The notes below the pieces were generated by a model that worked only from the letters and a program-made list of their open reading frames with translations, made no database searches and was not told where the DNA came from. Position numbers and translations under genes: made by a program. Of a stretch of DNA of 9,697 nt, positions 1 through 7,583 are shown in pieces; within the stretch, counting starts at the first letter, position 1; every line of letters starts with the position of its first letter. The DNA is from Anaerolineae bacterium (GTDB lineage Bacteria; Chloroflexota; Anaerolineae; JAFGEY01): positions 1 to 9,697 of the forward strand of contig JAFGIE010000202.1 in assembly GCA_016929775.1 (NCBI GenBank), written 5' to 3'.

Positions 1-35
1 AGAGGGATAACGCCGGTGTCCTACCTGGGAAACGC

Positions 36-2798
36 TCAGCCCGGCGGGAGGATGCGCAGCGCGCGCGCCTTGGCGACCGCTTGGGTTCGGCTGTGTACCC
101 CGAGCTTCTGGTAGATAGTGGACGTGTGCCCCTTGATCGTGCTCGTCGAGAGCACGAGCTGCCGCGCGACCTCGGCGTTGGACAGCCCCTCCGCGATCAG
201 TCGCAGGACCTCGACTTCCCGTTCGCTCAGAGGCTCGATCATCTCGTCCCTGGTGGGCGCCGGAGCAGGGAAACGAAACGCGGCGAGGAGTTTGCCAGCA
301 TAGCCGGGCGCGATGCCGCGCGCCGCCGCCTCGTAGAGCAGCCGAGCCAGCGGTTCGCCCTCGATCAGGAACACGCTCGCGAACCCCTCCGGTTCCGCGA
401 GCACCAGCGCGTGCTCCAGCGCCCGCAACGCCCGATCGGTGTCCCCCCGTGCGCGATGCGCCAGTGCTTGCAGGACGCAGACCTCGATCCTGAGCCCACC
501 CCGCCGCCGGCGCTCTGCCACGGGCAGGACCTGGTTCAAGAGCTCCAGTGCCCGCTCGGGCTGTCCCTGCGCCAGGAAGAACCGCGCCATCACCACGAGC
601 TCGTACTTGCGCAGGCGGTCGGCGAGCGTCTCGCTGCTCATCTCTTGCTCCACAGAGAGCTGCAAGAGGACGGTGTCGCCTGTGCGCCCGTCGAGGAGCC
701 CCTGTTCCTGCGCCCACCGCCGGGCGGCTGCGAGGTCACCGCGCGCGATCGAGAGCTGCGCCCGCAGCATCGCCACGGCAAGATCGTCGATCTCGGTCGC
801 GTCGTACCGCACTGCCAGATCCCAAGCCTGCTGCAGCAGATCCTGCGCCCCATCCAGGTCCCCCTGTGCCCACCGGACCTGCGCCAAGGCCATGTAGGCC
901 TCGATCGGCCCCACCGTCGACCACCGCTCCGTGAGGGCGATGCTTTCCTCGAGATAGCGCTCCGCAGCCTCGAGCTCGTTACGCTGTCTCGCCAGATCGC
1001 CCAGTCCCTTCAGCGCATCGCCCGCGATCGGCAGGCGCCGCCCACGCTCGTCCGTCGCCAGCGCCAGGGCCTCCCGGTAGAGCGCCTCCGCCTCGCCGAG
1101 CCTCGCCTGCCGCGTCATCTCTTCGGCCAAGAGACTCTTGGCGGACACCGTGACCATGACGTTGCCCGCCTCTTGACCAGCCGACATGACCTCGCTCAGG
1201 CGTTCTATCCCCGCTTCGCCCTGGTAGGCTGCTAGCCTGGACGCCGCCAGCAGAGACATAAAGCTGCGCATCAGCAGCTCGCCTTGCGGGAGCTGGACCA
1301 ACGCCTGGTGGAAGAGCTCGGCGGCGTGCGGCATATCGCCCTGCACCACCGCGAGCAGCGCACGCAGGCCTGTCACCCTGCCCGCTACGGCGTCCCCGCC
1401 CCGCGCGGCATCCCGTAGGCGTGACTCCACCTCGTCGAGTGAACCGCCCGAGACCAGGAGCATCCATGCGTACAGCACGCTCAGCCCGGGCCGAGAGCGG
1501 AGCAGCGCGTCGGGCAGCGCGCGCGCCCAACGCAGGAACGTGGACAGTTCGCCCTGCGACAGGATGCCCTCTGCCGCACGCTCCAGCAGGTCCGCGGCGC
1601 GCGCCCGATCGCCTCCTCCCAGGGCGTGCTCGATCGCGTCCTCGAGCAGCCCGTGCGCCTCGCACCACTGGCTTGCCCGGCGATGCAGGTCCGCCACCTG
1701 GCTCCCGTACGCGCGCGCCAGGCGGACCTGCAGCAGGTCTGCAAACAGCCGGTGATAGCGATACCACTCGCGATGGCTGTCGAGCGGCACGAGGAACAGG
1801 TTGGCGCGTTCCAGGTAGGCGAGCATGTCCTGCGACGAAGCGGGGGGACACGGAACGCCCCCGGAGACGGCGGGCGCGTCGGCGTCCTGGGGTGCTGGGG
1901 CCTTGGCCTGCCGGTCGCAGAGCACGGCGTCGCACAGGGGCGCGCAGAGACGCTCCAGGATCGACGTCTGCAACAGGAACGCCTGGACGCAGTCTGGCTG
2001 GCGGGAGAGGACCTCTTCGACCAGGTAGTCCAGCACGTAGCGGTCGCTGCCCGAAAAGTCGCGCACAAACGCATCGTGGTCGCGCTGCCCTTGCATGGAC
2101 AGCGCCGCCATCTGCAAGCCCGCAGCCCAGCCTTCGGTGCGAGAGGCGAGGATGCGCACCGCTTCCACGCCCAGGGGCGCCCCCGTGACCCGCGTCAGGA
2201 AGGCGGCAGCCTCGTCGAGCGTGAAGCGCAGGTCGCCGAGGCGCAGCTCGGTCACTTCGCGCCGCGCGCGTAGCCGCGCCAGCGCAAGGGGGGGATCGAT
2301 GCGCGTCGCGATCGCCAGGTGAACGTGCGGTGGGAGGTGGTCGACGATGAAAGAGAGCGCACTGTGCACGACCGGCTCGCTGATCTCGTGATAGTCGTCG
2401 AGCACGATCACGCACTGCGCCTGCCGTTCTGCCAGCTCGTTGATCAGCCCGGTCAGGATCGGCTCCATGGCGGGCTGGTGCGGGACGTACAAGGCGTGCT
2501 GTAGCCCCTGCCCAATCGCGGGATCGATCGTCTGCAGCGCCGCGACCAGGTACGCCAGAAAGCGGGCGGGGTCGTTGTCTCCCCCGTCCAGCGTCAGCCA
2601 ACAGACGTCGCACCCGCAGCCTGCCGCCCACACGCCAAGGAGCGCCGTCTTGCCAAAGCCCGCCGGCGCAGAGACCAGGATCAGCTTGCACCCGGCGCGC
2701 AGACCCTGATCCAGGCGCGCGACCAGGTGTGGGCGTGCAACCAGATCGGGACGCGCAGGAGGAATGTACAGCTTGGTCTTCAGAATGGACACAGCCAT
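36..2798 (-). CDS. MalT-like LuxR-family ATPase transcriptional regulator
   Basis: This encodes a 920-residue cytoplasmic transcription activator of the MalT/LAL (STAND ATPase) class. The N-terminus carries the typical [16 protein letters not shown] segment. It is followed by a P-loop NTPase with Walker A APAGFGKT (Lys near residue 50), the [14 protein letters not shown] stretch, and Walker B VIVLDD (about 130-135) followed by YHEI. The middle has the MalT winged-helix region ([29 protein letters not shown]) and then a long helical TPR-like sensor region. The last 67 residues are a LuxR helix-turn-helix ([22 protein letters not shown], then [22 protein letters not shown]). Length matches the family. 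A short Pro/Ala-rich insertion ([16 protein letters not shown]) sits before the [12 protein letters not shown] segment. I chose ATG 2798 over an in-frame GTG at 2843 because family homology begins there, GAGG lies 5 nt upstream, and the predicted transcription start falls downstream of the GTG. The stop is TGA. The inducer is unknown. The product class is very secure; the regulated target is not known. Confidence 0.94.
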   Translation of the reverse strand: MAVSILKTKLYIPPARPDLVARPHLVARLDQGLRAGCKLILVSAPAGFGKTALLGVWAAGCGCDVCWLTLDGGDNDPARFLAYLVAALQTIDPAIGQGLQHALYVPHQPAMEPILTGLINELAERQAQCVIVLDDYHEISEPVVHSALSFIVDHLPPHVHLAIATRIDPPLALARLRARREVTELRLGDLRFTLDEAAAFLTRVTGAPLGVEAVRILASRTEGWAAGLQMAALSMQGQRDHDAFVRDFSGSDRYVLDYLVEEVLSRQPDCVQAFLLQTSILERLCAPLCDAVLCDRQAKAPAPQDADAPAVSGGVPCPPASSQDMLAYLERANLFLVPLDSHREWYRYHRLFADLLQVRLARAYGSQVADLHRRASQWCEAHGLLEDAIEHALGGGDRARAADLLERAAEGILSQGELSTFLRWARALPDALLRSRPGLSVLYAWMLLVSGGSLDEVESRLRDAARGGDAVAGRVTGLRALLAVVQGDMPHAAELFHQALVQLPQGELLMRSFMSLLAASRLAAYQGEAGIERLSEVMSAGQEAGNVMVTVSAKSLLAEEMTRQARLGEAEALYREALALATDERGRRLPIAGDALKGLGDLARQRNELEAAERYLEESIALTERWSTVGPIEAYMALAQVRWAQGDLDGAQDLLQQAWDLAVRYDATEIDDLAVAMLRAQLSIARGDLAAARRWAQEQGLLDGRTGDTVLLQLSVEQEMSSETLADRLRKYELVVMARFFLAQGQPERALELLNQVLPVAERRRRGGLRIEVCVLQALAHRARGDTDRALRALEHALVLAEPEGFASVFLIEGEPLARLLYEAAARGIAPGYAGKLLAAFRFPAPAPTRDEMIEPLSEREVEVLRLIAEGLSNAEVARQLVLSTSTIKGHTSTIYQKLGVHSRTQAVAKARALRILPPG

Positions 2799-2845
2799 AT
2801 GCGCCTCGCGGGTCCGAGCGGCGTTCGCCTGACGGCAGCACACCC

Positions 2846-2854
2846 ATTATACCA
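2846..2854 (-). promoter_or_regulatory. Extended -10 promoter for the LuxR regulator
   Basis: The minus strand reads TGGTATAAT, a perfect TATAAT (2851 down to 2846) preceded by the TGn extension. No good TTGACA-like -35 lies 16-18 bp upstream, which fits extended -10 promoters that need little -35 contact. Initiation about 7 nt downstream (near 2839) would give a leader of about 40 nt and place the in-frame GTG at 2843 outside the transcript. It is called from sequence alone; TATAAT can occur by chance, but it is striking in such GC-rich DNA. Confidence 0.62.
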
Positions 2855-2884
2855 CGAACTCGCAGCGAGGGTGCAGATTCGATC

Positions 2885-2923
2885 GCGGTCCCCCGGCATC
2901 GAGAAGCGACGCCGGGGGACCGC
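2885..2923 (-). terminator. Strong GC hairpin after the giant gene (likely terminator)
   Basis: This is a perfect 13-bp inverted repeat, GCGGTCCCCCGGC (2885-2897) against its complement (2911-2923). Its 13-nt loop can pair further (TCG with CGA) after one A-C mismatch. It lies 31 nt past the stop codon of the giant gene and just upstream of the regulator's promoter, so it most likely ends the giant transcript and insulates the regulator. There is no T-run on either side, so it is not a textbook intrinsic terminator. It could instead be a 3'-end stabilising structure or an operator. Confidence 0.6.
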
Positions 2924-2954
2924 TCAGCACGCTGCGTCCCACGCGCCGCTGACG

Positions 2955-5900
2955 CTACGGCGCATTCCTCAACACCGTCGGCAGGTAGACACGCCGCCAG
3001 GTGCGCACCTCGATCAGCTCGGGGGGCGTAGCCGTCGAGTCGTAGCGCACAAAGCCCACCACCCGGTAGGCGCCCTCCACTGCGCTGCCCGTATCCCAGC
3101 TGTCGGAGACGAGCACCTCACTGCCAGGGGCGAGCGGCGCGATCGCCTGCGTGTACACGTGTGTCACCGTGAGCCCATCCGCGCGCCGCACCTCGATCGT
3201 GGCGACCCCCTCCAGGGGCAGGTCGCCCGCGTTGCGGAAGACCATGTCGACGTCGATCACGTCTCCCACGCTGAACGCACTGGGCGTCGCCGTCAGAGCC
3301 AGCACCTTGCCCAGGACAACGCCCAGCCGGAAGCCGTCCGCCTCGCGATCGAGCACGTTCCCCTTTTCGTCGTGCAGCGTGACCTCGACCGCATACTCGC
3401 CCGCATCTACGCCAGCGCTGTCCCACACCAGGGCGAACGATGCCCTCCCCGACATCTCGTGCAGGGCACGCAGGGGCAGCCCATCCACGAGCTCACCGCT
3501 CACGCTGTCCACGATCGCCGCTTCGACCAGGACGTCCATTGCGGCGCCCTCGTTGCCAACCCACAGGTCGATCGATACGAGATCCCCCGGTGAGTACGCA
3601 GGTTGGTCGGTCGTCAACAGCTCAACTGACACGTCCGACTGCGTGGACACGATGTCGAACTGGTAGCGATCGTGCCAGCGCGCCACGCCGGTCTGCTCGT
3701 TATAGAAAAGGGGATAGAGGACGATCGACAGCGTCGACGTCCCGTCGGCGTGCGCGACCACGTTCCACGTGAAGGCCTGATCGAGGTCGGGCGTCCAGCT
3801 CTCTTCGGGCTCCGCCCCGAGCTGGCGAGCGGCTGCCTGCCAAGGCCCCGCACGGGCCGACCAGATGTCGTCCGTGGTCACAGGGAGCTGCAGCCCCGCC
3901 ACGATCGCCGCGTCCGTTCGTCCGACCAGGACCACGCCTTGGATCTGGTACCCGGCCGTGATCTCGATCGTGTGTACCCAGAAGGGGACCTGGGCCTTGC
4001 CGACTTGGACGTAGGTCTCCCCATCCGGGATCGTCACCTGGTCGATGTCCTCGCCCAGCGATGTGACCTCGTACATCGGCACCTCGACCTTGATCGACGG
4101 CGGCGGGACCTCGGCGAGCGGCGCGGCGGCAGCGCCCACTTGGCCCGTGAGAGTCACCGCCTTGTACTTGGGGTCGCCGTACACGTTGTACTCGTGCACC
4201 AGGCGGTCCCAGCCTGTGCCGTACTCGGTGTTGCCCCACTTGGCCCGCTCCATATCCGCCCAAGCCTTGCCCACCTCCTCGCCATAGCCCCAGCGATCAA
4301 AGAACCACCTCAGCGACGCCTCTGTCGGTCCCGAGCTCGAATTCTCGGTCGCGCCGATGTAAACCCCGGCGCCGCTGTCCAGGAACGCCTCCGGAATCCC
4401 ATAGTCGTCGCCGTCCTCATAGTTCCCGGTCAGGCACGAGGAGCCCAGCACGACCGGATTCGTGCTCCCCAGCGGCAGGGGAAAGTGGGGGTCGCTCGTG
4501 AACCACGCAGGGAGTTCCTCGTTCCGCAACGCGGGCCCCCACGTGTCCGGGCTTCCGTGCCCGAGGAAGAACAAGATGTCCCGACCTGGTGCGACCGCCC
4601 GATAGGCCTCGTGCTGCTGGTCAACAGCCCGGATGTCCAGCAAGATGAACGTGTCATCTCGATCGTCCTGATCGGCGTGCACGATGCGCTCCTCGCCCGT
4701 GGTTGAGAACTGCCCCACTGCCAGCCAATCGCCTGGCGTGGTCGTGCCTGGGACCGGCCAACGGACCCAGTTCCCCGCCAGGTCATAGATGCTGGTCGCC
4801 CCGTGTGCACGGGCCATCACGATCTCGGCGATCCCATCCCCGGTGACGTCCCCCACGGCGAGGGGATCCCGCGGTCGATAGTCCCCCAGCTCGAACGAGT
4901 CGATCACGGCTAGCTTGTCCCCGACAACCACCAGGCTGTATACGGTCCCCGTGATCTTGGCGCCGGCGCGCGCCGTCTCGCGCAAGAGCACGATCTCGTC
5001 CTGCCCGTTGCCGTCCACGTCGCCCGCCGCGAGGCGGTTGTCCTTGGCGAATCCAAAGCCGATGTCGTTGAGCAGCGCGCCCGCCATATCGAGTACGTAC
5101 AGGGGACCGGACTGGAGCGCGACCACGATCTCGTCCTCGGCGCCGCCCACCACGTTCCCGACGACGATAGTGTCGTACGCCGCCAAGGGAGTACCGAACT
5201 GCGCCAGCACCGCCCCATTGGCAGTATATGCCGTGATCGAGTCCGCCGAGGCATCAGCATAGACGATCTCGTCCGTGCCGTCGGCGTTCAGGTCTCCCAC
5301 CGCCAGCGCATCCCCATCCTCCACGGTGCGCTGGAACTGCGCCAACACGCTTCCGAACCGGTTCAGGACCTCGATCCGGTTGGTGGCGTCGTTGGCGACG
5401 ACGATCTCGTCTACGCCACCCACGCCGATCACGTCGCCCGCCGCCACCTGGTCGTGTTTGTCATAGCGATGGGCAAACGATCCCAAGCTCGCATAGTCCT
5501 GCCAGTGCATGGCGATCACGTCGAGGCCCTGGTCCGACAGCTCATTCTCGACCCAGTTGACCTCGTTGACCATGATGTCGTGCATGTTCCCGGTGCCGCT
5601 CACGAGCAGCGCACTCGACTGGTCGAACCCGTGCCCCATCCATCCCGTGTGCACGTGGATCGCGTTGTCGATCACAGCACGCATCTTCGCAGGGTCGTCG
5701 CCGACGATCCGGCCCAGGTTGAGGTTGGGGGGGCCGTCCCCGTCCGCTGCGTACAGGTGATCGCTCTCGCGTACCGTCCATCCCTCGGTCTGGACCCGCC
5801 ACGAGGGCACGATCTCAGTCTCGCCGACGATCAGCACGTAGCCCAGCCCCGGCGAGCGAAAGTTGGGGTGCAGATCCAACGCCCACGCACCATCGGGCTC

Positions 5901-7559
5901 GACCAAGGCGTCGAAAAAGTAGCGCGGGTTGTCAGCCTCGAGATAGCCCAGCACGCCGCTCTTGAGCGACGCCAGCCTTGCCATGGAGGACAGCAAATCG
6001 TTCACTGGATCCCTGTCAAAGCGTTCGATCAGGTGGACGGGGTGCGTGACGAGCACATAGTCCGCTGCGCCGACCGCCGACCACGACGTGGACTGGATAA
6101 AGTCGAGTTCCCGGTCAAAGCCCACCAACTCCTCGTTGCCCAGAGCGTCCTCGTACCACACCTTGACATTCTGGTGCCCGATCTGAAAGTACGGCTGGTC
6201 CTCGTACAGCACGGGCACCATCTCATAGTTGACCACCAAGCTCTCCCCCGGCTGCAGCGTGATGGTGTCCTCGACCGTGTTCGTGAATAGGTCAATGTCC
6301 ACATAGTCGACCTTGGCTGTGAAACTCGTCGCCGCGTGCCAGTCGTAGCGGGAACGGACCGTGTAGTGGAGCGTGTCCTTGTGGATCGCCTGGAAGGCAG
6401 TGACATTGTCCTCGATCCGGTCGATCTTGACAGGAATGCCTGGTTGCGACTCGTTCTCGACCTCCAGCTCGACCACGAAACGCGTGCCATAGCGCGTCAC
6501 CGTTCGGCTCACGTCGAGCACAGGTTCGGGCACTTCGATCTGGACGATGTTGATCGTCGTCTGCACGTCGTGCTTTTGCCACTCGCTGTCAAAGGCGCGC
6601 ACCACCACTGTCTGCGGGTGCGGGCCGTACCCGCCCAGAGGCATGTTCCACCCGAACCAAAAGTCCTCGTCGCTCGTCGGCGTGTCCTCATGCTTGACTT
6701 GGCCTCCGACCAGGAACTGGACCATTTCGACTGCTTGCGCCACGTCGCCACACTCGGGGGAGACGCCCGAGAGGGGCGTGCTGCCCCCATTCCACGTGCA
6801 GCGCCAGTCGAACTCGCGCGCTTCGACCATGATCGTCACTTCTTTGCCCGCCGGCACGCTGTCGCCGGCAATGTACACCGTGTGGTCAGGGGGCGGGAAC
6901 GTGATCGCCACGTCGACGGGGATGCTGTCCCGCTGGGGCTCGAACAGGTAGGGGTTCACCTGCCCGACTTGGGCCCAGCTCCACACCTTAGCTTCGACCT
7001 GGTGCTTCGCGCCGTAGAAAACGCCCGACGTCACCCCGTGGGCGTGCGGGGAATAGATGACCGAATACACCCCGTTCGAATCCTCATAGTCGCTCCCAAC
7101 CAGCACGCCGTCCACGTAGACGTCGATCCGCTCGATCGCCTTAGACGGATCCAGCGCCTGCGCGCCGGCGCCCGCCCCCGGGTAGGCAAACTGCAGGGTG
7201 TAGCTGTCGACCAGGGGGTCCTCGATCGCGCGGAAGGAGGGCCCTTCGGGCAGCTCTTGCAGGTCGGCTCCAGTCTCAAAGAAAAACGTGCGGCTCGACG
7301 TCTCGTTGCCGCTCGCATCGGTCGATCCCACCTGGTAGTGATATAGGGTCGCGCGTTCCAGCCCCTTGAGCGTGACCTCGTGCACGGTCACGCCGCTGTC
7401 GCCCACGACCGGCTTTTCGAACCTGCCCTTCGCCGTGCCGAACTGCACTACGCTGGTGGATCGCTCGTCGGTTGTCCACCCGATGGTGACCGTGTCTCCC
7501 TCCACCTTTGCGTCGGGTCCCTCGATGATCCGCGGCGGCTGCGTATCGCAGAGCCACAT
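2955..7559 (-). CDS. Gingipain-type peptidase C25 with nested FG-GAP propeller, C-terminal part of the giant protein (1534 aa)
   Basis: Numbering is from Met at 7559. Residues 8-98 are Fn3-like (QPPRIIEG, VTIGWTTDERS, YHYQVGSTDASGNETSS). Residues 105-490 are beta-rich Ig-like regions. Residues 495-1136 are a C25 cysteine peptidase with gingipain-like blocks: ADYVLVTHP, GYVLIVGETEIVPSW, SDHLYAADGDGPPNLNLGR, ILFFLGHGSPDTWG (catalytic His1001), PVVLGSSCLTGNYED (catalytic Cys1042), VYIGATENSS and NVYGDPKYKAVT. About 258 residues with six FG-GAP repeats are inserted at about 703-960. Residues 1137-1300 resemble a C25 propeptide pattern, and 1305-1515 are two Ig-like regions. The protein ends RRVYLPTVLRNAP. 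The role is probably an extracellular endopeptidase; an Asp in YAADGDG sits about where gingipain R has its specificity Asp, hinting at basic P1 residues (weak inference). Alone this piece has no signal peptide. GAGGAG abuts the ATG with zero spacing, so independent translation looks unlikely. It is better read as the continuation of the gene starting at 9338. The stop is TAG. Confidence 0.86.
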   Translation of the reverse strand: MWLCDTQPPRIIEGPDAKVEGDTVTIGWTTDERSTSVVQFGTAKGRFEKPVVGDSGVTVHEVTLKGLERATLYHYQVGSTDASGNETSSRTFFFETGADLQELPEGPSFRAIEDPLVDSYTLQFAYPGAGAGAQALDPSKAIERIDVYVDGVLVGSDYEDSNGVYSVIYSPHAHGVTSGVFYGAKHQVEAKVWSWAQVGQVNPYLFEPQRDSIPVDVAITFPPPDHTVYIAGDSVPAGKEVTIMVEAREFDWRCTWNGGSTPLSGVSPECGDVAQAVEMVQFLVGGQVKHEDTPTSDEDFWFGWNMPLGGYGPHPQTVVVRAFDSEWQKHDVQTTINIVQIEVPEPVLDVSRTVTRYGTRFVVELEVENESQPGIPVKIDRIEDNVTAFQAIHKDTLHYTVRSRYDWHAATSFTAKVDYVDIDLFTNTVEDTITLQPGESLVVNYEMVPVLYEDQPYFQIGHQNVKVWYEDALGNEELVGFDRELDFIQSTSWSAVGAADYVLVTHPVHLIERFDRDPVNDLLSSMARLASLKSGVLGYLEADNPRYFFDALVEPDGAWALDLHPNFRSPGLGYVLIVGETEIVPSWRVQTEGWTVRESDHLYAADGDGPPNLNLGRIVGDDPAKMRAVIDNAIHVHTGWMGHGFDQSSALLVSGTGNMHDIMVNEVNWVENELSDQGLDVIAMHWQDYASLGSFAHRYDKHDQVAAGDVIGVGGVDEIVVANDATNRIEVLNRFGSVLAQFQRTVEDGDALAVGDLNADGTDEIVYADASADSITAYTANGAVLAQFGTPLAAYDTIVVGNVVGGAEDEIVVALQSGPLYVLDMAGALLNDIGFGFAKDNRLAAGDVDGNGQDEIVLLRETARAGAKITGTVYSLVVVGDKLAVIDSFELGDYRPRDPLAVGDVTGDGIAEIVMARAHGATSIYDLAGNWVRWPVPGTTTPGDWLAVGQFSTTGEERIVHADQDDRDDTFILLDIRAVDQQHEAYRAVAPGRDILFFLGHGSPDTWGPALRNEELPAWFTSDPHFPLPLGSTNPVVLGSSCLTGNYEDGDDYGIPEAFLDSGAGVYIGATENSSSGPTEASLRWFFDRWGYGEEVGKAWADMERAKWGNTEYGTGWDRLVHEYNVYGDPKYKAVTLTGQVGAAAAPLAEVPPPSIKVEVPMYEVTSLGEDIDQVTIPDGETYVQVGKAQVPFWVHTIEITAGYQIQGVVLVGRTDAAIVAGLQLPVTTDDIWSARAGPWQAAARQLGAEPEESWTPDLDQAFTWNVVAHADGTSTLSIVLYPLFYNEQTGVARWHDRYQFDIVSTQSDVSVELLTTDQPAYSPGDLVSIDLWVGNEGAAMDVLVEAAIVDSVSGELVDGLPLRALHEMSGRASFALVWDSAGVDAGEYAVEVTLHDEKGNVLDREADGFRLGVVLGKVLALTATPSAFSVGDVIDVDMVFRNAGDLPLEGVATIEVRRADGLTVTHVYTQAIAPLAPGSEVLVSDSWDTGSAVEGAYRVVGFVRYDSTATPPELIEVRTWRRVYLPTVLRNAP
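4152..6077 (-). other. Peptidase C25 (caspase-like) catalytic domain, split by an insertion
   Basis: This marks the catalytic domain within the giant gene. The N-terminal subdomain is about 6077-5457. The part carrying the catalytic dyad is about 4679-4152. The His codon is at 4557-4559 (in GHGSPDTWG) and the Cys codon at 4434-4436 (in SSCLTG). Block order and spacing match gingipain R from memory (YVLLVGD, SDQVYG, IGRF, NYTGHGSETAWG, ACVNGDF, VFGDPSL), except for the inserted propeller. Both catalytic residues are intact. Confidence 0.85.
4680..5456 (-). repeat. Six FG-GAP/integrin-type propeller repeats nested in the peptidase domain
   Basis: Six copies of a ~46-residue unit with the core (D/N)xxAxGDxxGxGxDEIVxA start at residues 703, 750, 796, 841, 898 and 944 of the downstream piece. 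Copies 2 (DLNADGTDEIV), 4 (DVDGNGQDEIV) and 5 (DVTGDGIAEIV) keep the acidic calcium-loop pattern; copies 1, 3 and 6 are degenerate (VIGVGGVDE, VVGGAEDE, FSTTGEER). Between cores lie strand pairs such as IEVLNRFGSVLAQF and ITAYTANGAVLAQF. This is consistent with one calcium-binding six-bladed propeller. The degeneration shows no stop or frameshift. Confidence 0.85.
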
Positions 7560-7580
7560 CTCCTCGCGCGTATTGTTGCC

Positions 7581-7583
7581 CTA
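7581..7583 (-). other. In-frame amber TAG inside a conserved CARDB motif
   Basis: The coding strand reads GAC TAG GGC AAC AAT ACG, i.e. D-stop-G-N-N-T. CARDB domains typically end with a motif like AES(N/D)E.NN, so a Glu codon GAG is expected here; GAG to TAG is a single base change at 7583. Both flanks continue the same domain, including a Trp-Ala-Cys before and a Trp-Leu-Cys after the stop that look like a disulfide pair. The base after the stop is G, with no CARYYA-type leaky context, and no stem-loop characteristic of recoding was recognised. Confidence 0.9.

Noticed and set aside
1..35. Terminator after the regulator
   Set aside because: The 35 bases after its stop show no stable hairpin or T-run; any terminator lies outside the window.
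979..2847. A 622-codon open frame on the minus strand overlapping the regulator
   Set aside because: It is out of frame with the well-supported LuxR/MalT protein, its product is Arg/Pro/Gly/Ala-rich with no domain pattern, and it exists because stops are rare in alternate frames of such GC-rich DNA.
3672..4706. Long plus-strand open frames opposite the two large genes (also 81-1235, 5454-6290, 6336-7346, 7380-8489)
   Set aside because: All are antisense shadows of coding sequence with clear domains; their products are Arg/His/Pro-rich and show no family resemblance.
7581..7583. Selenocysteine or pyrrolysine insertion at the stop
   Set aside because: Selenocysteine uses TGA, not TAG. Pyrrolysine would need pyl genes, none of which are in the window, and the position expects Glu in a structural, non-catalytic domain.
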